From Treponema sp. (GTDB lineage Bacteria > Spirochaetota > Spirochaetia > Treponematales > Breznakiellaceae): a stretch of 32,313 bases of DNA. The stretch lies in assembly GCA_031276295.1 (NCBI GenBank), contig JAISNI010000090.1, positions 1 to 32,313 of the forward strand. The letters run 5' to 3'. Under the pieces are notes generated by a model. That model was not told the origin of the DNA. It was given only the letters and a program-made list of their open reading frames with translations, and did no database searches. This document shows positions 1 to 7,263 of this stretch, piece by piece. A program made the position numbers and the translations under genes. Positions within the stretch are counted from its first letter, which is position 1; each line of letters opens with the position of its first letter.

Positions 1-1
1 C

Positions 2-97
2 ATTACGGAAACGGGAGGGAAACATAAAAAGAAAGTTTCCACTCTTATATCCGATAACTTTCAATTATTTACCGATGTTTTTGTACCTGCTGCATAA
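2..97 (+). CDS. C-terminal tail of an unidentified gene cut by the window edge (possible)
   Basis: The frame beginning at base 2 stays open for 31 codons to a TAA at 95-97, ending in FVPAA. That length could occur by chance. The argument for a real gene is its position: its stop overlaps the next ATG (TAATG), as in coupled genes, and a + strand terminator follows at 305-336. No family can be recognised from so short a piece. Confidence 0.2.
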   Translation: MTETGGKHKKKVSTLISDNFQLFTDVFVPAA

Positions 98-294
98 TGA
101 TATTTTCATGGCTAAAGGAGTATAGTTGGGTGAATAAAGGCGGTGTCTGGTCGGAAACCCAAGTGTATAGCCTTTCAGTCATTAACCATAAGACGCTTAG
201 TATCGTTTGGCTGCGTCATGTAAATAATTACCGTGAAAATTCAATTCATAATACCTGGAATTTAGCCGGTGAAGGCCAATTAACAAAACAATGA
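97..294 (+). CDS. Small hypothetical protein (54-65 aa)
   Basis: I do not recognise this protein. From the ATG at 97 it is 65 residues; from the in-frame GTG at 130 it is 54. The GTG has a good ribosome binding site, AAAGGAG at 114-120 with nine bases of spacing, while the ATG overlaps the preceding TAA and could only be used by coupling. The sequence is rich in W, N, Y and S, with no membrane segment or signal peptide. It is followed after ten bases by an intrinsic terminator, so it is probably the last gene of a + strand unit. It could also be the tail of a decayed gene. Confidence 0.35.
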   Translation: MIFSWLKEYSWVNKGGVWSETQVYSLSVINHKTLSIVWLRHVNNYRENSIHNTWNLAGEGQLTKQ

Positions 295-304
295 AAAGAG
301 AGTT

Positions 305-336
305 GCCCCGATACCCCGCGGGGCAGCCTTCTTTTC
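305..336 (+). terminator. Intrinsic terminator closing the + strand unit
   Basis: GCCCCG at 305-310 pairs with CGGGGC at 319-324 around an 8-base loop, followed by a pyrimidine run with several T residues (327-335). It lies just after the stop at 294. Confidence 0.6.
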
Positions 337-352
337 AGAGGGTTTATCCTAC

Positions 353-402
353 GCAGTTTGTTGCGCTTCAGCGCAAAATCCACAAATGCAACAGGCTGCT
401 AC
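353..402 (+). repeat. Dispersed inverted-end repeat, copy A (short form)
   Basis: This copy of about 49 bases starts GCAGTTTGTTGCGCTTCAGC and ends CAACAGGCTGCTA. It matches copy C at 11318-11382 except for an 11-base internal deletion and a few substitutions, and matches both ends of the long copy B at 5307-5483. The two ends of the family are imperfect inverted repeats of CTAGCAGYYTGTTG. Its right end overlaps the last codon of ispF: the CTA at 399-401 is the reverse complement of that gene's TAG stop. Confidence 0.75.
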
Positions 403-875
403 GGCCACTCCAAAAGGCAGACGGCGCTTGCCTGTACCGCTATGCCTTCCCCTACGGGGCCCAGGCCCTCACCGGTTTTGCCTTTGACAAAGACCGATTC
501 CGGCGGAACACCCAGAGCCGCGGCCAGAGATTCGCATATCCGGCTGCGGTAGGGAAGTATGCGCGGTTTTTCGCAGTTTACCACACAATCAATGTTGACC
601 AGACGCCAACCCAATACCTGTATGCGGCTAAAGGCTATGCGCAGCAAGTTCATAGAGTCCGCATCCTTCCACGCGGCGTCCGAAGGGGGAAATAACTCGC
701 CTATATCGCCCATGCCGACAGCGCCGAGCAGGGCGTCGGTTACCGCATGGGCAAGCACATCCCCGTCGGAATGGCCGAGTTCCCCGCGGTCGGAAGGAAT
801 CTCTACACCGCCGAGAATAAAACACCGGCCCTGTACCAGCCGGTGCACATCCTGTCCCAAACCAACACGTATCAT
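399..875 (-). CDS. ispF: 2-C-methyl-D-erythritol 2,4-cyclodiphosphate synthase
   Basis: IspF cyclises CDP-ME 2-phosphate to MEcPP with release of CMP, the fifth MEP-pathway step, in the cytoplasm as a trimer. The 158 residues match the usual length. Metal ligands are visible as Asp9 and His11 (GQDVHRL) and His43 in LGHSDGDVLAHAV, and the substrate loop appears as KGKTGEGLGPVGEGIAV near 131-147. The ATG at 873-875 has a strong AAGGAGGT site upstream. It is the third gene of carD-ispD-ispF, 36 bases after ispD. The protein ends CLLEWP, and its TAG stop is the first three bases of a dispersed repeat, so a few native C-terminal residues may have been replaced. Identification is firm. Confidence 0.95.
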   Translation of the reverse strand: MIRVGLGQDVHRLVQGRCFILGGVEIPSDRGELGHSDGDVLAHAVTDALLGAVGMGDIGELFPPSDAAWKDADSMNLLRIAFSRIQVLGWRLVNIDCVVNCEKPRILPYRSRICESLAAALGVPPESVFVKGKTGEGLGPVGEGIAVQASAVCLLEWP

Positions 876-911
876 AGCTACCTCCTTCCTTATAATAGTA
901 TCGGCAGGAAT

Positions 912-1742
912 TTACGCTCCGTAACTCGGCAAATCCTCTTTAAAGGTGATCTTACGGTTCCGCGGGGAACCCTGGATGACCGTAACGGGTCCGCAGAATT
1001 CAGCCCAAATTTCAGCATCATCGGTGTAGTCGATACCCTCGCTCAGAGTCTTTTCCGCGGCTTTTTCGTGGGCGTAGAGTATGTTAGGAAAGGCAAAGGC
1101 TTGGGGCGTCTGGGCTGTTGCCACGCAGGAGCGTTTCAGATGCCGACTGATAATGTTATCGGGGCCTATTTCCTTGGGAGTCTCGATAAGTGGTAGAACG
1201 GGAATGACGGCGCCTGAAACAAGCACCGCGCCTATGACGGCTTCGATAAGGGAAGATTCCACCCAGGGCCGCGCCCCGTCATGGATAAGTACATAATCGG
1301 GCATATAGAGGGAAAGCAGGGAAAGCGCATGATACACCGAAAACTGCCGGGTTTTTCCGCCCGGCACAAAGAGTATGCGGGGGCCCTCCGCGCCGGCAGG
1401 GGGAAACGTCTGAGGGTCTACAGAACCGGATAAAAACGAAGGCTCGGCGGTCATGTGCGGCGTATTTTTCAAGAATGTTCTCAACAGTGATGCGGGCAGG
1501 CTGTTCCTGGCCGCATATTCACCTGTTTCCGTATCGGCAGGAACGGCAATGACTATACGGTCTATGCGGGGGGATGCGGCGAAGGTTCCGACCGCCGCTC
1601 CAAGTACGGTAAGCGGCTTGCCCTCATCATCCTCCACGCCCTCTCCCAGGGGGCGGTACTCTTTTTTGACGGTTTCTCCGCCCCCCTCACTTTGCATACG
1701 GCTTGAAGAACCGCCGGCAGCGATTATGGCGGCTATACTCAT
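912..1742 (-). CDS. ispD: 2-C-methyl-D-erythritol 4-phosphate cytidylyltransferase
   Basis: IspD couples MEP to CTP to make CDP-ME, the third MEP-pathway step. The CTP-binding start is AAIIAAGGSSSRM (Arg15), followed by KEYRPL with Lys27, HDGARPW at 154-160, the QTPQAF segment near 211-216, and TDDAE at 240-244. At 276 residues it is longer than the common 230: an extra stretch around residues 95-125 (rich in P, G and S) precedes the PGGKTRQ motif. The ATG at 1740-1742 is chosen because it sits one base after the carD stop and gives the normal family N-terminus; an upstream in-frame TTG at 1755-1757 would add five residues. It is read with carD and ispF, and the enzyme acts two steps before IspF. 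Confidence 0.93.
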   Translation of the reverse strand: MSIAAIIAAGGSSSRMQSEGGGETVKKEYRPLGEGVEDDEGKPLTVLGAAVGTFAASPRIDRIVIAVPADTETGEYAARNSLPASLLRTFLKNTPHMTAEPSFLSGSVDPQTFPPAGAEGPRILFVPGGKTRQFSVYHALSLLSLYMPDYVLIHDGARPWVESSLIEAVIGAVLVSGAVIPVLPLIETPKEIGPDNIISRHLKRSCVATAQTPQAFAFPNILYAHEKAAEKTLSEGIDYTDDAEIWAEFCGPVTVIQGSPRNRKITFKEDLPSYGA

Positions 1743-1743
1743 C

Positions 1744-2244
1744 CTACCGCGACTCAAGACGGGTGAAGATCATGGTTTCTACTTCATCCCTGTTTTTCTG
1801 AAGTGAATAGGAAATTTCATCCTCCAGCAGCCGCAGTGCGGAATCGTAGAGTTTTCGCTCCAGGATAGGCAGTTCTTTGACCTTACTCCTGTGGTAGAGG
1901 GAACGTACAATGGTAGCAATATCTTCTACGCTGCCCTTTTTCAGCAGATCAAGATTCATCTGATAGCGCATCTTCCAGTCGGAAGGGATAGGCTCGTACT
2001 CCTCGCCGATAAGAGCAATAGCCCTTTCCGCTTCTGCCTGGCTTACAATGGGGCGGATGCCTAAACTGACGGCCTTTTCAACCGGAACCAAAATGGTCAT
2101 ATCAGAAACTTCAAGGTAGATAGTATAATAGGGAATCTTTTCGTTTTTGAATTCTTTTTCTTCAATCGAAACGATAATTCCAACCCCCTGACTGGGATAA
2201 ACTACCTTCTGGTCAACTTGGAAATCCGAAACTATATCACTCAT
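1744..2244 (-). CDS. carD: CarD/CdnL-family RNA polymerase-binding regulator
   Basis: CarD-type proteins bind the RNA polymerase beta subunit and stabilise open promoter complexes, notably at rRNA promoters. The 166 residues show the N-terminal RNAP-interacting beta domain, VDQKVVYPSQGVGII at about 10-24, and a helical C-terminal domain. Trp90 in PSDW is the likely counterpart of the tryptophan that wedges the minor groove in characterised CarD. The ATG at 2242-2244 is preferred over upstream in-frame ATGs because it matches the family start and a good promoter lies just before it. There is no Shine-Dalgarno sequence, and the -10 box ends 8 bases upstream, so the mRNA may be leaderless. The order carD-ispD-ispF also occurs in mycobacteria, which supports the call. 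Confidence 0.9.
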   Translation of the reverse strand: MSDIVSDFQVDQKVVYPSQGVGIIVSIEEKEFKNEKIPYYTIYLEVSDMTILVPVEKAVSLGIRPIVSQAEAERAIALIGEEYEPIPSDWKMRYQMNLDLLKKGSVEDIATIVRSLYHRSKVKELPILERKLYDSALRLLEDEISYSLQKNRDEVETMIFTRLESR

Positions 2245-2252
2245 TAGGTAAT

Positions 2253-2281
2253 AGTATAGCATAAAATGATTTGAGAGTGAA
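2253..2281 (-). promoter_or_regulatory. carD promoter, extended -10
   Basis: On the minus strand, TTCACT (2276-2281) is followed after 17 bases by TATACT (2253-2258), preceded by TGC as in extended -10 promoters. A start 6-8 bases downstream would fall at or one or two bases before the carD ATG. Confidence 0.6.
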
Positions 2282-2305
2282 GGGGGCGCGTGAGGGCGGC
2301 AGTAT

Positions 2306-2869
2306 TCAAGGCTTTTGCCTGTGAGCCTGATATAGAACGGCGGAAAAATCATCCGGTAAGATTACGGGCTTTCCCGCGGCAAGGCTTTGACGGACATCAA
2401 TAAGCCGTTGATTGGCCGATCCCCGGAAGCGGAGGTCTATGTCCCGTTCCGCCATGATGAAGGGACCGTCCACGAGAATATCGGTGGCCCTCAGCAGCCG
2501 CATCTCCTGGGCGTTTTCCTGTTCCAAAAGTTCCTCCCAGCGGTAGCCGGTATAGGTCATCACCGAAAGGCCCACGGCACGTACCCGTTCCGCCAGAATA
2601 GCGCAGGGGCCGGCCTGACAGAAAGGTTCGCCGCCCGAAAGGGTAAGGCCGTCCAGCAGGGGGTTTGCCCCGAGCGCCGCCGCAAGTTCCGCAAGGGGCA
2701 ACTCCTGTCCGCCTTCAAATGATTGAAGCTGGGGATTATGGCAGCCGGGACAACGGCGCGGGCAGCCTTGAACAAAGACCGTATAGCGGAAGCCCGGGCC
2801 GTCCACAACGGATTCTTTTTCTATGCCGCCCACGATAAGCGTATCGAAAACCGGCTTTTCAGCTTTCAC
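2306..2869 (-). CDS. nrdG: Anaerobic ribonucleoside-triphosphate reductase activating protein
   Basis: NrdG is a radical SAM enzyme that uses a [4Fe-4S] cluster to generate the glycyl radical on NrdD under anaerobic conditions. The cluster motif is CPRRCPGCHNP, with Cys36, Cys40 and Cys43 (CxxxCxxC), followed by the GGEPF motif. The 187 residues are at the long end for the family. Translation starts at a GTG (2867-2869) whose bases overlap the nrdD stop (GTGA), so the pair is coupled. It is the last gene of the B12-riboswitch-controlled unit. carD follows after 61 bases with its own promoter. Confidence 0.93.
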   Translation of the reverse strand: MKAEKPVFDTLIVGGIEKESVVDGPGFRYTVFVQGCPRRCPGCHNPQLQSFEGGQELPLAELAAALGANPLLDGLTLSGGEPFCQAGPCAILAERVRAVGLSVMTYTGYRWEELLEQENAQEMRLLRATDILVDGPFIMAERDIDLRFRGSANQRLIDVRQSLAAGKPVILPDDFSAVLYQAHRQKP

Positions 2870-5277
2870 TGCCCAACCCGTAGATGTTTTACCCGCTCCC
2901 TTTCCTCGGCCCGCTTGGCGTCGTTAAAGCGTTCCAGGGCGCCTACCAAATAGCCGGTTATACGCCGTATCCTTTCAAAAGGAACATCCCCTTCACTGCG
3001 TCCGCATTTCGGACAAACTTCACCGATAATGCCCCGGTATCCGCAGACCGGATCGCGGTCCAAAGGATGATTAAGGCTGCCGTAACCTATCCCCGCTTCT
3101 TTCATAACCCTGACTATCTTTTCAAAGGCGTCCGGGTTTTTTGATACATCACCGTCCAATTCCACATACGTTATATGCCCCGCATTGGTTAGGGCATGAT
3201 AGGGGGCCTCAAGCTGAATTTTCTGCATGGCCCCAATAGGATAATACACCGGTACATGAAAACTATTGGTGTAAAAATCGTGATCCGTAATTCCTGCAAG
3301 GGAACCGAAAGTCTTTCTATCCATCCTGACAAAACGGCCCGAAAGCCCTTCAGCAGGGGTGGCGATAAGGGAAAAGTTAAGGCCGTATTTTTTACACGCC
3401 TCATCCATCCGTTCCCGCAGGCGGCCTATAATCTTTAAGCCAAGGGCCTGGGCTTCCGCAGATTCACCGTGGTGCGCGCCGGTCAGGGCCTTGAGGCATT
3501 CGGCAAGACCGATAAAGCCCAGGGTTAAGGTACCATGCTTGAGTATTTCACGGATCTCATCTTCCGGCCCCAGTTTATCAGAATCCAGCCATATCCCCTG
3601 CCCCATGAGGAACGGAAAATTCTTTACTTTCTTGCGGGCTTGAATTTCAAACCGTTCTAAAAGCTGATCGATGATCAGAGCCGTCTTTTGTTCCATATCC
3701 GCAAAAAAGGCGTCAATGCGGCCGGCTTCTCCCGCCGAACTTCGGGCCTTCAATGCAAGACGGGGAAGGTTCATGGTGGTAAAGCTCAGGTTTCCCCGTC
3801 CATAGGTGATCTCCCGTTCAGGATCATAGACATTCCCTATCACCCTGGTTCTGCATCCCATATAGGCAATCTCGGTTTCGGGCCTTTCCGGCCGGTAGTA
3901 GGCTAGGTTAAAGGGCGCATCCTGAAAAGAAAAATTGGGGAAAAGCCGTTTGGCGCTTACACGGCAGGCAAGCCGGAAAAGGGCGTAGTTAGGGTCGGAC
4001 GGATTATAGTTGATCCCCTCTTTTACCCTGAATATCTGAATCGGGAAGATAGGAGTCTCGCCGTCCCCCAGGCCGGCCTCGGTTGCAAGGAGTATGTTAC
4101 GGATGATCATACGGCCCTCGGGGGAGGTATCGGTGCCGTAGTTAATCGACGAAAAGGGAATCTGCGCCCCCGCTCGGCTGTGCATGGTATTGAGGTTATG
4201 AACCAGGGCTTCCATCGCCTGATAGGTATGCTGTTCGGTTTCCCGCAGGGCGGCGTCAAGGGCGAACCGCTGTATCCGGCGTATCAATTCATCATCAATA
4301 AAACGGACCAGGATCATTTTCTCGGCAGCCTGGTATGCCGATGAATCCTCCAGCCGGGGCCTGAGCGGCCCTGCCCGGAGTTCCCCGTTCAACGCATGTT
4401 GTATGGCGTCCATTTTTTCCGATACAAGAAGTTCCAGGGCGCGGCTAAGGTTCTGCCGGTAGAGTTTGGCGTAGCTCTTGGCCACCCCGGGGGCAAGCCC
4501 CCGGTCAAAGTTCGGAATACTTTGTCCGCCGTGCTGGTCATTCTGGTTCGATTGTATGGCGATACAGGCCAAGGCTGAATAGCTGCGTATATCGTTAGGC
4601 TCCCGAATGGAGCCGTGGCCCGTACCGAAACCGCCTGCAAAGAGTTTGGCTATATCAATTTGACAGCAGGTAGTGGTGAGGGTAAGAAAATCCAAATCGT
4701 GAATATGAATATCCCCATTATGGTGGGCCTGGGCGTGTTCCGGCTTTAATATGAAAAGCTCGTTGAACTGCTTGGCCCCTTCGGAACCGTACTTGAGCAT
4801 GTGCCCCATAGCGGTATCCCCATCTATGTTGGCATTTTCCCTTTTTAAATCGTTGTTCCTGGCTTCCTTGAGGTTCAATTCCTCATAAGTTTTCATAAGC
4901 CGGGTATTCATCTCGCGGACACGGGTCCGTTCCGCACGGTAGAGTATAAATCTCTTTGCCGTTAGTGCAAGCCCCCTTTCTATCAGTGTTTGTTCAACCA
5001 GGTCCTGAATTTCCTCCACCGTAGGCAGCGCGGGCTGTGCCGGAACAGCGGCAAAAGGAGTCAGGAACAGTCCTTTTTGGGGAAAGGCCGCGGCCAGCTT
5101 GTTCTGTACTCCGGCGGAAATAGCCAGCGCCTCTTCACGTTCCATACCTCCGGCAGCTATACCGGCCTTGAATATTGCCTGGGTAATCTTTTCAGCATCA
5201 AAGGGAGCTTCCCTGCCGTCCCGCTTGATGATACGCGCCGGAACCGCAGACGGAACAATAGTTCCCCTTCTGTTCAT
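2866..5277 (-). CDS. nrdD: Anaerobic (class III) ribonucleoside-triphosphate reductase
   Basis: NrdD reduces ribonucleotides to deoxyribonucleotides without oxygen, using a glycyl radical. Over 803 residues it shows an N-terminal ATP-cone (IIKRDGREAPFDAEKI from about residue 15), the long catalytic barrel, and a C-terminal radical domain with RITGYLV, Gly775 being the expected radical site, followed by RFNDAKRAEERERVKH. The zinc region reads DPVCGYRGIIGEVCPKCG: Cys745, Cys755 and Cys758 are present but the usual first cysteine (position 742) is Asp, which I recall from some clostridial-type NrdD proteins. The ATG at 5275-5277 has GAGGAG upstream. The leader of about 485 bases contains a cobalamin riboswitch, a terminator and a repeat. 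Confidence 0.95.
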   Translation of the reverse strand: MNRRGTIVPSAVPARIIKRDGREAPFDAEKITQAIFKAGIAAGGMEREEALAISAGVQNKLAAAFPQKGLFLTPFAAVPAQPALPTVEEIQDLVEQTLIERGLALTAKRFILYRAERTRVREMNTRLMKTYEELNLKEARNNDLKRENANIDGDTAMGHMLKYGSEGAKQFNELFILKPEHAQAHHNGDIHIHDLDFLTLTTTCCQIDIAKLFAGGFGTGHGSIREPNDIRSYSALACIAIQSNQNDQHGGQSIPNFDRGLAPGVAKSYAKLYRQNLSRALELLVSEKMDAIQHALNGELRAGPLRPRLEDSSAYQAAEKMILVRFIDDELIRRIQRFALDAALRETEQHTYQAMEALVHNLNTMHSRAGAQIPFSSINYGTDTSPEGRMIIRNILLATEAGLGDGETPIFPIQIFRVKEGINYNPSDPNYALFRLACRVSAKRLFPNFSFQDAPFNLAYYRPERPETEIAYMGCRTRVIGNVYDPEREITYGRGNLSFTTMNLPRLALKARSSAGEAGRIDAFFADMEQKTALIIDQLLERFEIQARKKVKNFPFLMGQGIWLDSDKLGPEDEIREILKHGTLTLGFIGLAECLKALTGAHHGESAEAQALGLKIIGRLRERMDEACKKYGLNFSLIATPAEGLSGRFVRMDRKTFGSLAGITDHDFYTNSFHVPVYYPIGAMQKIQLEAPYHALTNAGHITYVELDGDVSKNPDAFEKIVRVMKEAGIGYGSLNHPLDRDPVCGYRGIIGEVCPKCGRSEGDVPFERIRRITGYLVGALERFNDAKRAEERERVKHLRVGQ

Positions 5278-5306
5278 AACAACTCCTCACAACTTCACAG
5301 AAAAAT

Positions 5307-5483
5307 CTAGCAGCCTGTTGTACTTGTGGATTTTTTGCATCGGACCTTTGGTACGCATTATGCAAAAAAATCCCGATTATCGGGGCTGCGCGGACCTTTG
5401 GTCCGATGGCAGTTTGCAAGATATAAAAATTCACGAAAGTGAATTCTTATACGATTTTGCGCTGAAGCGCAACAAACTGCTAG
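5307..5483 (-). repeat. Dispersed inverted-end repeat, copy B (long mosaic form, 177 bp)
   Basis: The element runs from CTAGCAGCCTGTTG (5307-5320) to CAACAAACTGCTAG (5470-5483), an imperfect inverted pair. Inside are perfect hairpins: CGGACC/GGTCCG (5391-5405), AATTCAC/GTGAATT (5428-5445) and TTGCGC/GCGCAA (5457-5472). The outer parts match copies A and C; the inner 110 bases are unique to this copy apart from the 12-mer CGATTATCGGGG (5374-5385), which recurs at 24101-24112. It lies in the nrdD leader, between the riboswitch terminator and the nrdD ribosome binding site. Confidence 0.75.
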
Positions 5484-5540
5484 GGGAAAGTAAACCGAGG
5501 GAAAGACGGTACTTTTCCAGACTTTATCCACGAAGTCTCG

Positions 5541-5567
5541 AAAAAAGATTGAACTTGCACGAAGTTC
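5541..5567 (-). terminator. Intrinsic terminator of the cobalamin riboswitch
   Basis: On the minus strand GAACTT and AAGTTC (5562-5567 / 5551-5556) form a 6-bp stem with a 5-base loop, followed by AATC and six T residues (5541-5546). It starts about five bases after the aptamer, where an expression platform belongs. The aptamer's 3' GACTTT could also pair with AAAGTC further downstream, a possible alternative fold. Confidence 0.6.
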
Positions 5568-5571
5568 CGTA

Positions 5572-5756
5572 TACCAAAGTCTCCTGGCTTGCGGAAACCG
5601 CCGTGTTTCCGGCGATCCGTCTTTCCGTCAACCTTCCCGGTTCTTAACCAGTGGTGTTTAAGGCTTCCGCCCGGACAGAAAGATGAGGGGTCTACCCCTT
5701 CAATCCGCTTACAGTTACGGGAATAGCGAGGGCTTTTCACCCCACTTCCTTTGAAG
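5572..5756 (-). promoter_or_regulatory. Cobalamin (B12) riboswitch aptamer upstream of nrdDG
   Basis: Read on the minus strand, the conserved blocks appear in the right order: GGGGTGAAAAGCCC and TTCCCGTAACTGTAAGCGG (5' part), ACACCACTGG followed by CCGGGAAGG (middle), and AAGCCAGGAGACTTTGG (3' end, 5574-5590). These match the adenosylcobalamin riboswitch consensus (CCCGC-CTGTAA, GCCACTG, GGGAAGG, GCCAGGAGAC). It lies between a strong promoter and an intrinsic terminator ahead of nrdD, so bound cobalamin most likely lowers expression of the B12-independent reductase. Confidence 0.88.
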
Positions 5757-5767
5757 TATACCTTTTT

Positions 5768-5795
5768 ATTATAGCACTATGCCCGTGGATGTCAA
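5768..5795 (-). promoter_or_regulatory. Strong promoter for the B12 riboswitch-nrdD-nrdG transcript
   Basis: TTGACA (5790-5795) and TATAAT (5768-5773) are perfect consensus hexamers separated by 16 bases, with a TGC extension before the -10. The start should fall near 5761, a few bases before the aptamer. Confidence 0.8.
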
Positions 5796-5823
5796 TAAGG
5801 TGCCAGGCACTCCTTTCCTGTTC

Positions 5824-5850
5824 TTGTCATAAATGAAAGATTCGTATAAT
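5824..5850 (+). promoter_or_regulatory. lysC promoter
   Basis: TTGTCA (5824-5829) and TATAAT (5845-5850) with 15-base spacing, divergent from the nrd promoter. The in-frame ATG at 5833 lies between the two boxes and cannot be the start; the ATG at 5875 with AAGGGGGT upstream is. Confidence 0.6.
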
Positions 5851-5874
5851 AATCATAACAGCAAGGGGGTACGT

Positions 5875-7263
5875 ATGATCGTGATGAAGTTCGGTGGCAG
5901 TTCAATTGCCGATGCCGATAGGATTCGCCACGTGGCAAGTATTGTAGAAGCCCAGGTTAAACGGAAGCCGGCGCTGGTACTGTCCGCTATGGGGGATACG
6001 ACGGATCATCTGTTGGCGGCTGCGGATACTGCCATTAAAACAGGAATGGTTTCGATTGGAAATATCGAAGAGTTACATGCAAAAACCATACAGGAACTGA
6101 GGTTGTCTGAGGCTATAGAGGAAGGTTTACAACAGGAGATTACGCCGCTACTGGATGAACTGCGCAGCCTCCTGGTCGGCATTTCCCTTATCAAGGAACT
6201 GACCAACAAGACGGAAGATTACCTTGTGTCCTTTGGCGAGCGCTTGTCGGTGCGTATAGCGGCGGCCTATTTCAACACTATTCACATTAAGGCGCAGGCT
6301 TTTGATGCCTGGGATATGGGCTTTCTTTCGGACGCCAATTTTTCTTCCGCATGGCTTTTAAAGGAAAGCTGGGATCTTATCCCCGCCAAAATGCTGCCCG
6401 TTATTGAAAGCGGGATACTTCCCGTGGTAACAGGTTTTATCGCGCGGGAAAAGTCGGGCGCCATTACCACCCTGGGGCGCGGGGGCTCCGATTTAACGGC
6501 CACGGTTATTGCGGTTGCCTGTAAAGCCGAAGAGGTTCAGGTGTGGAAGGATGTGGACGGCATACTGACGGCGGATCCCCGGCTTGTACCGGAGGCTAAA
6601 CCCCTGGAAGAAGTTACCTACGAGGAAGCGGCGGAAATGGCCTACTTCGGCGCCCAAGTGCTGCACCCACGGGCCATGCAGCCCTGCGCCAAGACCGGAA
6701 CGCCGGTACTTGTCAAAAATTCCTACAATCCCCGTGCACCGGGAACCCGAATTCTGCGTTTCGTCCCCAAAAAAGGCCCCATACGGGCTATCACCACCCG
6801 AAAAAATGTTACCTTGATAGACATTGTGTCTACCCGTATGCTGGGGCAGTACGGCTTTCTGGAAAAAGTTTTTTCCATTTTTGCCAAATTCGGCATTTCG
6901 GTGGATGTAGTTGCGACCAGTGAAGTTTCAGTCTCCGTAACCCTGGATGCGGCTAACGACCTGAATACGGTGGAGGCAGAGCTTTCCCAGATCGCTACGG
7001 TAGAAGTGAAAAAAGGCAGGGCTATTGTTACCATTATCGGGGATGTAAACCGATCCAGCGAGATACTTCAGAGGGCTTTCGGCGTGTGCGAAAATCTGGA
7101 CGTTCAGGTTCAGATGATCTCGCAGGGAGCAAGTAAGGTAAACATCAGTTTTATCGTCAACGATACCCAGGCCGATGATGTAGTCAGGGGCCTGCACAGG
7201 AATTTTTTTGGGGAACCCCATGAGGACCCATATAAAAACAGTGAGAGGGATAAAAGAAAATGA
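5875..7263 (+). CDS. lysC: Aspartate kinase
   Basis: Aspartokinase phosphorylates L-aspartate, the committed step to lysine, threonine, methionine and diaminopimelate. The 462-residue protein begins MIVMKFGGSS (nucleotide-binding KFGGSS at 5-10), has TLGRGGSDLTATVIA and VWKDVDGILTADPR in the kinase domain, and ends in two ACT-type regulatory regions (LIDIVSTRMLGQYGFLEKVF and the VTIIGD segment). It is the monofunctional kinase type, with no homoserine dehydrogenase part. The start at 5875 is set by its ribosome binding site and the family N-terminus. The stop overlaps the dapB ATG by four bases, so the two are coupled; this points to lysine/diaminopimelate as the branch served. No lysine riboswitch or other leader motif is visible. 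Confidence 0.93.
   Translation: MIVMKFGGSSIADADRIRHVASIVEAQVKRKPALVLSAMGDTTDHLLAAADTAIKTGMVSIGNIEELHAKTIQELRLSEAIEEGLQQEITPLLDELRSLLVGISLIKELTNKTEDYLVSFGERLSVRIAAAYFNTIHIKAQAFDAWDMGFLSDANFSSAWLLKESWDLIPAKMLPVIESGILPVVTGFIAREKSGAITTLGRGGSDLTATVIAVACKAEEVQVWKDVDGILTADPRLVPEAKPLEEVTYEEAAEMAYFGAQVLHPRAMQPCAKTGTPVLVKNSYNPRAPGTRILRFVPKKGPIRAITTRKNVTLIDIVSTRMLGQYGFLEKVFSIFAKFGISVDVVATSEVSVSVTLDAANDLNTVEAELSQIATVEVKKGRAIVTIIGDVNRSSEILQRAFGVCENLDVQVQMISQGASKVNISFIVNDTQADDVVRGLHRNFFGEPHEDPYKNSERDKRK

Noticed and set aside
5833-5874. Upstream ATG for lysC
   Set aside because: It lies between the -35 and -10 boxes of the likely promoter and lacks a ribosome binding site.
5796-5874. Lysine riboswitch upstream of lysC
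   Set aside because: Only about 25 bases separate the promoter from the start codon, far too short.
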